Positions 14,349 through 21,634 of a DNA stretch of 29,850 nt are shown in pieces. The DNA comes from JAOZHU01 sp964506435. GTDB lineage: Archaea > Thermoproteota > Bathyarchaeia > Bathyarchaeales > Bathycorpusculaceae. Positions within the stretch are counted from its first letter, which is position 1. Every line of letters begins with the position of its first letter. The stretch spans positions 1 to 29,850 of the forward strand of contig CAZDLK010000018.1 in NCBI GenBank assembly GCA_964506435.1, written 5' to 3'. The notes beneath the pieces were generated by a model. It worked only from the letters and a program-made list of their open reading frames with translations, ran no database searches and was not told the DNA's origin. The position numbers and the translations under genes were made by a program.

Positions 14349-14377
14349 ATCCCGTTACCTCCGTTACGCTTATTAGC

Positions 14378-14408
14378 TAGTGCTACCATATTTAAATTTA
14401 GTGTTACC
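14378..14408. promoter_or_regulatory. Direct repeats flanking an ATTTAAAT core between the two membrane genes
   Basis: TAGTGCTACC (14378-14387) and TAGTGTTACC (14399-14408) are 9/10 identical and exactly 21 bases apart, two turns of DNA. Between them lies the self-complementary ATTTAAAT (14390-14397), a TATA-like core that fits the minus-strand gene. The pattern suggests a regulator binding twice on one face and controlling both divergent genes. Confidence 0.5.
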
Positions 14409-14425
14409 TTGGAGGCAAAAATGAA

Positions 14426-14803
14426 ATGGCATGTTTCCTAGCACCAATGGCACTTGCAATCGTAACAACAATCATACAACTACTAACCAGACACAGCGAC
14501 CTCACACACAAACTAAAACTAAGCGTGCTGAATTCAATGCTATGGGGAGGAGTAGTTATACTCGCCGCCGAACACGTCTTTCACGGCGAAATAACTGCGT
14601 GGGCACCATACCTAACTGCCATGTCTTCTCCTGCAGACACAGCAGTGATGCTGTCTGAGATCGCCAGCATCGGCGGCTCAATGACTTTAGCTATATCCCT
14701 TTCTTGGATGGGCCTGCTTGCAGTATCCACACTGATGACAAGAAAACTTGCAGTCACAGACCAGCTAAGTCCACTCAGTAAGCCAATGACGACACGAAAA
14801 TAA
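14426..14803 (+). CDS. Small membrane protein, divergent paralogue of 14049
   Basis: 125 residues with hydrophobic spans at about 3-20, 34-50 and 78-104, the last possibly two short helices. The central LNSMLWGGVVILAAEHVF parallels LSAIFWGTTIMVLVDHVV of the divergent neighbour, so the two are probably paralogues. GGAGG at 14411-14415 serves this ATG with 10 bases spacing. An ATG at 14421 is better placed but runs into a stop after six codons, so either a tiny leader peptide exists or it is skipped. A strong terminator follows. The function is unknown. Confidence 0.68.
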   Translation: MACFLAPMALAIVTTIIQLLTRHSDLTHKLKLSVLNSMLWGGVVILAAEHVFHGEITAWAPYLTAMSSPADTAVMLSEIASIGGSMTLAISLSWMGLLAVSTLMTRKLAVTDQLSPLSKPMTTRK

Positions 14804-14824
14804 CCGAAACCGTTAACCAGTGAA

Positions 14825-14848
14825 AGCGGCTCAAACCGCTCTTTTTTT
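14825..14848 (+). terminator. Hairpin terminator after the 14426 membrane protein
   Basis: AGCGG/CCGCT (14825-14829 with 14836-14840, loop of 6) is followed after one base by seven Ts (14842-14848), 21 bases past the stop codon. Confidence 0.65.
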
Positions 14849-14914
14849 CACCAACTCTTTATGAAAACCTTTAATTCAGGATATACCCGCTGACGACCAA
14901 AGAGGGGCAAAAAC

Positions 14915-15008
14915 AAAACTGCAAAGTGAACAAAGCGGCTGTCCTTTTGAAAAAGCCGCTGCTGGCGCATCAGACCAGCATGAAGCGTACAGGGCATTGC
15001 AGTTTTTT
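14915..15008 (+). ncRNA. Possible structured RNA (three-stem fold) before thioredoxin
   Basis: A closing 10-base pairing AAAACTGCAA (14915-14924) with TTGCAGTTTT (14997-15006) encloses two hairpins: AGCGGCT/AGCCGCT (14934-14940 with 14954-14960) and GCTGG/CCAGC (14961-14965 with 14975-14979). The 3' arm runs into six Ts (15003-15008). A TATA-like CTTTAATTC lies about 14868-14876. The thioredoxin TATA (GTTTATAT, about 15034-15041) is downstream, so this would be its own transcript rather than the thioredoxin leader. CGCT at 14957-14960 can also pair with AGCG at 14984-14987, giving an alternative fold. No known family is recognised. The strand is unproven. Confidence 0.38.
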
Positions 15009-15090
15009 GAGCGCGTGGAAGTGAACGCGAACGGTTTATATCCGACCAAACGAAAGAAGTAACTATAAACTTGTATGAGGCATGAACTTT

Positions 15091-15417
15091 ATGGGTAATG
15101 AACCGTTTCATGTGACTGACGCGAATTTTGATGACACAATCAAGAATAACCCCGTTGTGCTGGTTGATTTCTGGGCGGGTTGGTGTGGACCCTGCAGAGC
15201 TTTAGCGCCCACAATTGAGGAATTAGCTAAAGAATACAATGGAAAAGCAGTCGTAGCCAAGCTGGATGTGGATGAAAACCCGAACAAAGCTGAATGCTAC
15301 CAAGTTTTCAGCATTCCAACCTTAATCGTGTTCAAGAACGGTTGTGAAGTTGAAAGGCTCGTTGGACTTTGCGCTAAAGGAAAAATAGACGCTATGCTGA
15401 AGAAGTATTTAGAGTAG
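15091..15417 (+). CDS. Thioredoxin
   Basis: A small disulfide reductase in the cytoplasm. From the ATG at 15091 it is 108 residues, with the active site WCGPC at 31-35 and the cis-Pro loop SIPTLIVF. Further on are two extra Cys, in NGCEVER and GLCAKGK. The ATG at 15082 is also in frame, but GAGG just before it sits only one base away and is 10 bases from the second ATG, favouring 15091. A TATA-like GTTTATAT near 15034 makes it a single-gene unit. Its reductase is not in the window. It ends 5 bases from a convergent gene. Confidence 0.93.
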   Translation: MGNEPFHVTDANFDDTIKNNPVVLVDFWAGWCGPCRALAPTIEELAKEYNGKAVVAKLDVDENPNKAECYQVFSIPTLIVFKNGCEVERLVGLCAKGKIDAMLKKYLE

Positions 15418-15422
15418 GCGGC

Positions 15423-16028
15423 TTAGCTTTTCAGTTTTTCGTACATTTTTTCCAGTGTCCAGCGAATGCTGGATTTGAGTTCTCTTAAGCGTTCTTCGTC
15501 AACGTTTTTGATGACTATTTCTCGGAGTAAGTCGCCTTCGCGGGCAATGTTGTAAGCGAACATTTTGTCAGGTGTAAGCTGGCCCATCCGCACGAGTTCA
15601 TTGTCTTTCTCCTGCATCTTCGCCAGTACGCGTTCAACTAGGAAATTGTTGAAGGGCGGTGTGTTCACGCTGAAGTGCTTGCTCTCGTCTGGCAAAATAT
15701 GCAGCGTTTGCTTTTCAACGTAAATTATCGCCAGCGACTCATCGTTAACAGTTTTTAACGGTATGACGTTTTCAGGTTCCGCTGTGCGCTGCGCGGTTTT
15801 CTCTTCCGCAGGTGGAGCAGCGAGTTGCGCAGGCGGCGCAGCCTCCACAGGTGTAACTGTAACTTTTTTTATGTCTCCGCGTTTGAATCCCTTTTCAAGC
15901 AGAATCGAATTCACCACGTCCAGCATGGCTTGAAGTTCTTTAAGTTCAGAATCCAAATTAGCAATGCGTTCTTCGAGCTTTTTCTTGAACGCGACGAGGG
16001 CTTTCATTTTTTCCGAATCTTGCGACAT
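15423..16028 (-). CDS. Hypothetical coiled-coil protein with conserved-looking C-terminal domain
   Basis: About 201 residues in three parts: an N-terminal coiled coil (about 5-48, FKKKLEERIANLDSELKELQ), a Pro/Ala-rich linker (about 60-85), and a C-terminal alpha/beta domain with LAIIYVEKQTLHILPDESK, FNNFLVERVLAKMQEKD and a closing helix. The ATG at 16028 is preferred over the adjacent TTG at 16031. I recall similar three-part proteins in TACK archaea but cannot name a function. It lies downstream of the exporter operon on the same strand, with a 172-base gap that holds a frame discussed separately. Confidence 0.65.
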   Translation of the reverse strand: MSQDSEKMKALVAFKKKLEERIANLDSELKELQAMLDVVNSILLEKGFKRGDIKKVTVTPVEAAPPAQLAAPPAEEKTAQRTAEPENVIPLKTVNDESLAIIYVEKQTLHILPDESKHFSVNTPPFNNFLVERVLAKMQEKDNELVRMGQLTPDKMFAYNIAREGDLLREIVIKNVDEERLRELKSSIRWTLEKMYEKLKS

Positions 16029-16031
16029 CAA

Positions 16032-16203
16032 ACTTCACACGCAGTATCTTACGCGGTTTATCCTTATCAACTCTTTGACGCTTAAGCTTCCGCTGATTTT
16101 TCTCAAGATTACTGTTGGCTATTAGACTAACGAACACTAAAACGGTTACGAGGACAATTACGATTACTGAATTTTCTGTTTTTAGCCGATAACTGTAGTT
16201 TTA
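16032..16203 (-). other. Open frame with a transmembrane-like segment but no start codon
   Basis: On the minus strand, in frame after the permease stop codons, the gap reads TENSVIVIVLVTVLVFVSLI, then a run of basic residues (NQRKLKRQRVDKDKPRKIL), and stays open into the next gene to a stop near 15957. It has no ATG, GTG or TTG before the hydrophobic helix. It could be a remnant, a gene with a non-standard start, or chance. Confidence 0.25.
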
Positions 16204-17028
16204 TTAGGCGATGTCTCTCTTTTTGAATACTAAGCAACTGATTATTAGACTTATTGCGGCGTACGCTGCCATTATTGCTAAGCTTTGAGGTATGGTCACA
16301 GCATATGCAACAGAAGTCCCTGTTAAAGTCATATGTTCAGGATAAGGCACTATGAAGATATTCGTTATCACCTGCTCTGCGTAGCTGAGAATAAACCAAG
16401 GCTCAACATCCATAGCACTTAACACACCTGCAATTACATTGAAACCAAGCAATAACGCTGCACCGCTTAGAAGCACAGGAAACGCTGAGTTTTTGAAAAG
16501 TGAACTAAACAAGAAAGCGACACTAACAGCAGTTGCCAAATACATGACTGAAAACAAGAAAGACAGCCAGAACTCTGCGGGCACATTGCCAAAATAGCAT
16601 AAGCCGTTGCCTAACGTGATTACCTCGAAGAACACTAACAAAACCAAGGACGCAACAAAAGCAGCGATCCATTTCCCAACATAAATCGACGATCTAAGAA
16701 TTGGATTACCTATCATTGAGTAAGCTGTTTTGTTCTGGAATTCACTTGAAATCGCATCTCCGCCCAAAAGCGCTGCAGGCAAAATTATAACCAGCCAGAC
16801 ACTGTTATCCAGCCAGAATCTGAAAAACAGTAAGGGATTAGAAAGCAGTGAGGTGGGGTTAAGATAAACAACAGACACCGTGGCAACAACGCCAATTAGC
16901 AACACAATCAGACCTAGAAAAAGAAACCGCCTTGACCGCCGATAATTTAACAATTCATACTTTGCCACAGTCAGAGCCTGCGACAAGCTGTTGGGAACGC
17001 TGGACTTGTTTTCAGATTTTTGTTCCAT
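16204..17028 (-). CDS. ABC-2 type transporter permease
   Basis: The membrane subunit of an ABC-2 exporter paired with the ATPase at 17032. It is 274 residues with a cytoplasmic N-terminus (ALTVAKYELLNYRRSRRFL) and about six hydrophobic helices; after the second come GGDAISSEFQNKTAYSM and GNPILRSSIYVGKW, the usual ABC-2 cytoplasmic motif. AAGGAGG, overlapping the end of the ATPase gene, lies 8 bases before the ATG. The exported substrate is unknown; this class includes self-protection and lipid or peptide exporters. Confidence 0.88.
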   Translation of the reverse strand: MEQKSENKSSVPNSLSQALTVAKYELLNYRRSRRFLFLGLIVLLIGVVATVSVVYLNPTSLLSNPLLFFRFWLDNSVWLVIILPAALLGGDAISSEFQNKTAYSMIGNPILRSSIYVGKWIAAFVASLVLLVFFEVITLGNGLCYFGNVPAEFWLSFLFSVMYLATAVSVAFLFSSLFKNSAFPVLLSGAALLLGFNVIAGVLSAMDVEPWFILSYAEQVITNIFIVPYPEHMTLTGTSVAYAVTIPQSLAIMAAYAAISLIISCLVFKKRDIA

Positions 17029-17031
17029 ATT

Positions 17032-17961
17032 TTATTCCTCCTTAACCAAACTAAGATACGATTCTTCAAGCGCCGCATGAGGCTCAGCAAAAGAAACAAG
17101 CCCCGTTTTCAACAAAACAAGCTCTCTAACTACCGTTTCTTGAGCTTCCAGTTGACCATTGAGCTTTAAACGGATGTTTCTAGAGTCTATCTTCTCAACA
17201 GAAGTAACTGCAGACAAAGAATCCAGCTTAGAGAAAACAGTTTCAGTAAGGGGTCTCGAAAATTGTAACTCAAAGATTCGTGTTCCAGTCAGCCGCGACT
17301 TCACGTTTTCGATTGCGTCGTGAACCAAAAGTTTTCCTTTGTCTACAATCGCAATTTCGTCACAAACGTTTGAAACCTCACTCAGGAGATGGGAACTCAT
17401 GAAAATAAGCCTGTCTTTTTTGAGTTTCTTCAATATTTCTCTGATTTCAGTCATTCCTCGAGGGTCAAGCCCAACGGTGGGTTCATCAAGCAAAAGCACG
17501 TTAGGGTCATTGAGCATGGCGGCTGCAAGATTTATTCTCTGTTTCATCCCTCTTGAGAATTTTCCCACTTTTTTGTCAAGCCATGCTTCCATTTTAACCG
17601 CAAAAGCGGCATCCTCAACCATTCTCTTTCGCTCTGAAGCAGGCACTCCTTTAAGTTCTGCAAACATGCAAAGAGCTTCTTTAGCGGTGAGTGCAGGATA
17701 AATTTCTGGAGTTTCAACTAGTACTCCACAAGAGGATAAAGCACCTTTTTTGTTTTCTGCTATGTCAATACCGTTTATGCAGGCTCGTCCCTTGGAGGCT
17801 TTGATCATTCCGCAAAAAATCTTAAGAGTTGTTGATTTTCCCGCTCCATTAGGTCCCAGAAAACCCACACATTTTGTGCCCTCAACTTTCAGATTCAAGT
17901 CTGAAAGGGCAACGAAGGAGCCGTACGATTTTGAGAGATTGACTGCTTCAAGGGAAGGCAT
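17032..17961 (-). CDS. ABC transporter ATPase (ABC-2 exporter class)
   Basis: The energising subunit of the exporter. From the ATG at 17961, Walker A GPNGAGKST is at 36-44, the signature is KFSRGMKQRINLAAAM (SRGMKQ variant, common in this class), Walker B is VLLLDEPTVGLDP, and the switch His is in FMSSHLLSEV. The C-terminal ~80 residues form the extra domain typical of DrrA/CcmA-like ATPases. The frame is open to an ATG at 18030, directly after the upstream gene's stop, which would add 23 atypical residues. The protein start at MPSLEAVNLSKSYG fits the family better, but both are possible. Confidence 0.9.
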   Translation of the reverse strand: MPSLEAVNLSKSYGSFVALSDLNLKVEGTKCVGFLGPNGAGKSTTLKIFCGMIKASKGRACINGIDIAENKKGALSSCGVLVETPEIYPALTAKEALCMFAELKGVPASERKRMVEDAAFAVKMEAWLDKKVGKFSRGMKQRINLAAAMLNDPNVLLLDEPTVGLDPRGMTEIREILKKLKKDRLIFMSSHLLSEVSNVCDEIAIVDKGKLLVHDAIENVKSRLTGTRIFELQFSRPLTETVFSKLDSLSAVTSVEKIDSRNIRLKLNGQLEAQETVVRELVLLKTGLVSFAEPHAALEESYLSLVKEE

Positions 17962-18030
17962 CACATTCACTTGCCAAAACACTGTTTTTGAGGAAATAAA
18001 AAGCGAACTCACTCGGAGGGAGCGCTGCAT

Positions 18031-18327
18031 CTATGTCCTGAAGCCGATTCTAGGAAACCTTAACCGTCCAACATGCTCGAGTATCCATTGTACAAATTCA
18101 TCGTATGCCTTGGCGCCCTTTTTAGTTAAAACAATCAAACCGTCATCATCAATTTGCACAAATTCTTTTGCAATTAACCAATCTAGATACCGCATGAACT
18201 TGTCATAAGACAAACCCGTGGCAGTGGCTAGCGCGGTCTTATTTCTCCTATTATTGTCTTTTAGCGCCTTGATAATTCGGGCGATAACGTACAGGTCAAG
18301 CTTTGAACTCATATCTCCCGAACTCAT
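18031..18327 (-). CDS. Winged-helix transcriptional regulator (probable exporter regulator)
   Basis: 98 residues of the archaeal DUF4364/PadR-like winged-helix type. A helix-turn-helix runs KTALATATGLSYDKFMRYLDWLI, followed by a wing (VQIDDDGLIVLTKKG) and a C-terminal helix. The start at 18327 is chosen because GGTGG lies 7 bases before it; the frame extends to 18369 without support. Its 5' end overlaps the upstream membrane-protein gene, and its stop abuts the first possible ATPase start, so all four genes form one operon. It probably senses the exporter's substrate or state. Confidence 0.78.
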   Translation of the reverse strand: MSSGDMSSKLDLYVIARIIKALKDNNRRNKTALATATGLSYDKFMRYLDWLIAKEFVQIDDDGLIVLTKKGAKAYDEFVQWILEHVGRLRFPRIGFRT

Positions 18328-18967
18328 TGCTAAACCACCGCAAATCCAAAAGAAGCATATCCAGAGCATGTATCTCCTTGTAGCGCCTCAAAAGGTCGTT
18401 ACCAACTATCAGAAAAACAACCGGGAACGCTAACACTCCGAAGAACAAGACAAATAACAAGTCTGTGCTGCCCATAAATAGAATCACCAACAGATTCCCA
18501 GAAAGCTCCAACGCAAACAAAGCAATAACAAAATATGCCACAGTCTTCAGCAACCCATACAGAATATACGTAAGCTTACCAATAACAATCTCCTCAACGG
18601 TGCGCTCCCAATCAAGCTCAATTAACAACTTCAATGCAGCTGGAAAACCTTGAGACAACTCTTCTTTCCATTCTTCAACACCTACCGCGTTTACTTTCCG
18701 TTTTACAAACAAAACGCCTGCAATCAGACCCCCAACTGGAATGAGAAACAAAAGTAACGACAACACAACAAACAAAACTCTATCAAGAGTGTTTAACAAA
18801 GCAACTAAATCAAGACCAACAACAAGACCAACAAGAAGCAAAATCGAACCAATGACAATAGCGGCAAAACCCTTCAGGGACCTCGCAAGCGCATTATACT
18901 TCTTCACATCATCCATGATACGCATTATCTCTTCGACTTTAGCGACAACTGCCTCTTCATTCATCAT
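18296..18967 (-). CDS. Four-helix membrane protein of the exporter operon
   Basis: 223 residues with a charged N-terminal helix (EEAVVAKVEEIMRIMDDVKK), then hydrophobic spans at about 33-56, 62-88, 134-156 and 160-190, and a cytoplasmic C-terminus. It has no recognised motif. It is first in the operon, with its last ~30 bases overlapping the winged-helix gene. A partner role with the regulator or the exporter is inferred from this overlap only. A TATA-like CTTATATTG lies about 19042-19052 on the minus strand. Confidence 0.7.
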   Translation of the reverse strand: MMNEEAVVAKVEEIMRIMDDVKKYNALARSLKGFAAIVIGSILLLVGLVVGLDLVALLNTLDRVLFVVLSLLLFLIPVGGLIAGVLFVKRKVNAVGVEEWKEELSQGFPAALKLLIELDWERTVEEIVIGKLTYILYGLLKTVAYFVIALFALELSGNLLVILFMGSTDLLFVLFFGVLAFPVVFLIVGNDLLRRYKEIHALDMLLLDLRWFSNEFGRYEFKA

Positions 18968-19096
18968 TACATTTTCACATCATAGCCTACAAATACCGAA
19001 CACGTTATACCCCAATCTGCTTAACATATGTTACAGAACAACACAATATAAGCCCAACTCACCCCGAGGGAGCCACATCCCCATACAACAAGATTA

Positions 19097-19131
19097 CATA
19101 TTTGGAGCCTAATAGTCAAACATTGCAGAAA
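19097..19131. repeat. 35-base direct repeat, copy 1
   Basis: Shares 29 of 35 bases with the copy at 19192-19226. Conserved blocks are CATATTTG, AGCCTA, TAGT and CATTGCAGAAA; the four bases between the last two blocks differ completely. It is followed by the G-rich AAGGAGGGGGAGGGG. It lies in the 321-base gap between the ligase 3' end and the exporter operon's 5' end. Confidence 0.7.
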
Positions 19132-19191
19132 AGGAGGGGGAGGGGTCGCTATTGGCTGTTTTTCACGCCATTAGCATGTTGGAATCGCAAT

Positions 19192-19226
19192 CATATTTGT
19201 AGCCTATTAGTGGTTCATTGCAGAAA
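19192..19226. repeat. 35-base direct repeat, copy 2
   Basis: Second copy, 95 bases from the first, again followed within 10 bases by a G run (seven Gs, 19233-19239) flanked by short ATAG/CTAT arms. No gene lies in this gap. No further copy was noticed elsewhere in the window. Confidence 0.7.
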
Positions 19227-19288
19227 CCTATAGGGGGGGCTATCCCGCAGAAGCATCGCGACAAGCGACAGAGCATAAGTCTAGTAAA

Positions 19289-21052
19289 CTAGGTTTCGCT
19301 GATTTGCTTAAGCTGCCCACGGTACATTTCCACCACTTCCGCCGCCGCGGTTGCGTCTTCCGCGGCTTTATCCACGCGGTAGTTGCCTGTGAACCGCGGG
19401 AACCTAATCGCTAAGCCACTGCCTTTACGTATAGAATCCATAGCACAAGTGTGAATGGGGCTTAAGGTTATCTCAGCGCCGAGAATTTCCAAGACAACTT
19501 TCGGCTCAAACCACACATCCGCCTCCAGCATCGACTGCACACGGGAGTGTTTGCGCGGAACTACATGCGGCTCCAGCATCTCAGGAATGCTTGCTAAATC
19601 TTTGTCTGTGAAGCCTGTGCCGCATTTGGTTACTGTTTCAAAAGTGTCTGTTTTCGCGTTGTAAGCGGCAAGCAGTAGCGCGCCGTATGTTCCTGCGCGT
19701 TTGCCTCTGCCGTGGAAGGCACCAACTACGACGAGGTCAACGGTATCGGTCATTTCGCTTTTGTAGTCGCGCTTGTACTTTATCCACAGCCATCCGCGGG
19801 CACCGGCTTGGTAAACTGAATCTTTCCCAATGGCTTTGCAGACTAATCCTTCGCAGCCGTCAGCTATGGCTTCCTCAAAGAACTCTTCAAGTTCCTTCAC
19901 TTTGCCTGTTACTATGTGGTTGGCCACTGTGACGCGGTTGCTTTTCTTCAACGCGTTCTCCAGCGCTTTTCGCCTAGCGGGGTACGCGTCAAGAGTCAAA
20001 TCTTTCCCATCAACGTATAGAGCTTCAAACATGAACAGCGAAACAGGATACTGCTCCATAGCCTGTTCAATCTCGTATTTGCGCCTGCGATGCATCAGCT
20101 CTTGGAAAGGCCTCAGTTCGCCTGTTTCAACGTCCACAGCAACACATTCGCCTTCAAGTATGGCTTCTTCTGCTTGCACGTGTTCTTTGATGAGGTCAAC
20201 GGCGTCTGGGTACTGGCTGGAAATATCCTCTAAGCGCCTAGAGTAAAGCGTAACTTTGTTTCCTTTCTTGTGCGCTTGCACGCGTTCGCCGTCGTACTTG
20301 TACTCTGCCACGCATTTTCCGCCCAGCTTCTCCAAAATCTCTTCAGGCGAAGAAAGGCGTTCCGCCAGCATCGGTCTTATCGGCTCGAAAACCACAACTT
20401 GGAATTTTTTTATGCCTTCTAAGCCTTGTTCAGCGATGATGTTGGCGACTCTGCCGAGGTCTGAGGAAATGTTGTAAGCGCGTTCGACGAGTTCGCGGGC
20501 TTCTTTGCCGCCGCCGTACGCTATCGCTAACGCGTCCAGCACGGTCATGTCCGCGATGCCTAACCGCAGGTTGCCCGTTACCGTGCGCAGGAGGAATTTG
20601 GCTTCTTTCGGCGAAGCATCCGTTAGGAGTCCCGCCAGCAGAGACATTTTGGTGTCAACTGCTCCGGAGCCCGTGGTTTTAGCCATTTTGTCAAGGGTTT
20701 CGTAAACCCGCTGAACTGTTAGGGTTTTCTGGAAAAAGGTTACCTGTTGCTTTTTGGCTATAAAGTTCTGAGCGGTTTCGCCGATGTCTCCGCTCTTTTT
20801 CAAATCCTCTTCAATTTCGCTTTCTCGTCTTCCAGAAGCCCGCGCTAAGGCTTTTATGGCGAGTTTTTCAGCCACGCCGATTTCTAAGCCGACGAAGTCA
20901 GGGTATATTTTGCCTTGGGTCAAGTAAACAACTTTGGCGATGGCATCTTTAGGTGTGTTTTTTAAGAGGTCAACGAGCAGGTCGGTCATTTCAAGCCGTT
21001 TCGTAGTAGCTTCAATCTTCTCATAGGCATCCGCTATTACGGCGTAATTCAA
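19289..21052 (-). CDS. lig: ATP-dependent DNA ligase (archaeal LigI type)
   Basis: Seals nicks in replication and repair. 587 residues in three domains: an N-terminal DNA-binding domain (1-220; EATTKRLEMTDLLVDLL near the start), an adenylation domain with the catalytic lysine K252 in motif I KYDGER, followed by LYSRRLEDISSQYPD (motif Ia/III region), and a C-terminal OB domain. Motif V appears as EGLVCKAIG with WIKYKRDY after it, and LAIRFPRFTGNYR near the end. The start is TTG at 21052; an N-terminus of MNYAVIADAYEKIE matches archaeal ligases, so TTG is accepted despite a poor ribosome binding site. It is a single-gene unit with a TATA-like block near 21090-21102. Confidence 0.96.
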   Translation of the reverse strand: MNYAVIADAYEKIEATTKRLEMTDLLVDLLKNTPKDAIAKVVYLTQGKIYPDFVGLEIGVAEKLAIKALARASGRRESEIEEDLKKSGDIGETAQNFIAKKQQVTFFQKTLTVQRVYETLDKMAKTTGSGAVDTKMSLLAGLLTDASPKEAKFLLRTVTGNLRLGIADMTVLDALAIAYGGGKEARELVERAYNISSDLGRVANIIAEQGLEGIKKFQVVVFEPIRPMLAERLSSPEEILEKLGGKCVAEYKYDGERVQAHKKGNKVTLYSRRLEDISSQYPDAVDLIKEHVQAEEAILEGECVAVDVETGELRPFQELMHRRRKYEIEQAMEQYPVSLFMFEALYVDGKDLTLDAYPARRKALENALKKSNRVTVANHIVTGKVKELEEFFEEAIADGCEGLVCKAIGKDSVYQAGARGWLWIKYKRDYKSEMTDTVDLVVVGAFHGRGKRAGTYGALLLAAYNAKTDTFETVTKCGTGFTDKDLASIPEMLEPHVVPRKHSRVQSMLEADVWFEPKVVLEILGAEITLSPIHTCAMDSIRKGSGLAIRFPRFTGNYRVDKAAEDATAAAEVVEMYRGQLKQISET

Positions 21053-21445
21053 CAGGTAAACCCCACATGCATATACAGGTGAATGTGCGTATTAAAAATT
21101 TCATTCTAACAAATTAGGCACTAACCGTTCGCCTTTTTTGTTGCAAGCATACCCAAGCATCATATGAACAAGTATACATCACCAAGTTGTTTCTTATTGT
21201 TTTTCTTTTCCATCTGTTTAGGGTAAAAAGTTGCCTGCATGGTGCGAAAATAAACAGTTGCCCTTTGGCGCATCTTTTAGTGTGTGCTTCTAATTCAAAA
21301 TATCTAGGAATATTGTGATGCTATTGCCATTCGCATGTGCTTATGATGAATGGTAATGAATTGGTGCTCAGTGTAGATGTGTAGAACAAGTATATAGCAA
21401 AATTTAATAGGCAGTGCCTCTGAAATAGAAAATTGGGGTAGAAAA
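21053..21445. other. AT-rich divergent intergenic region, promoters only
   Basis: 393 bases without a convincing gene. Near the ligase there is a minus-strand TATA-like TTTTTAATA (about 21090-21100). Near the radical-SAM unit there are plus-strand GTATATAG (about 21391-21398) and AAATTTAATA, then GGGGT 6 bases before the ATG at 21446. AGTTGCC occurs twice (near 21229 and 21259). The middle is AT-rich with T tracts and holds nothing I can name. Confidence 0.4.
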
Positions 21446-21628
21446 ATGAGCAATATGGCAGAAATTGAAAAATTAATGAAAATCAAATGCTATATAATGT
21501 GCTATTATCCACCCGAAATGGCCTTGATAGACAAAATAAAGGACGAACTGCGAAAAGAGCTTCTGAAAGATTTCCTAGACTCTAAAGTCATAAATCAAGA
21601 AGTCTACACGCGACTATTAAGGAAATAA
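21446..21628 (+). CDS. 60-residue protein paired with a radical SAM enzyme (possible modification substrate)
   Basis: A small protein whose N-terminal part carries two Cys in an aromatic setting (KIKCYIMCYYPPEM, C15 and C19). The rest is an amphipathic helix-rich region (DKIKDELRKELLKDFLDSK, then a Tyr and basic end). GGGGT lies before the ATG and a TATA-like box stands at the right distance. Its stop is 6 bases before the radical SAM gene. This arrangement is typical of a RiPP precursor or a small partner protein next to its maturase. It resembles no precursor family I know, and the helical C-terminus is unusual for a core peptide, so a carrier or scaffold role is equally possible. Confidence 0.6.
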   Translation: MSNMAEIEKLMKIKCYIMCYYPPEMALIDKIKDELRKELLKDFLDSKVINQEVYTRLLRK

Positions 21629-21634
21629 AGTAGT

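Noticed and set aside
21343..21422. ATGATGA followed ~70 bases later by CTGA, a possible second C/D box RNA
   Set aside because: No D' box at a fitting distance, spacing too long, and TATA-like promoter sequences of the next gene lie inside it.
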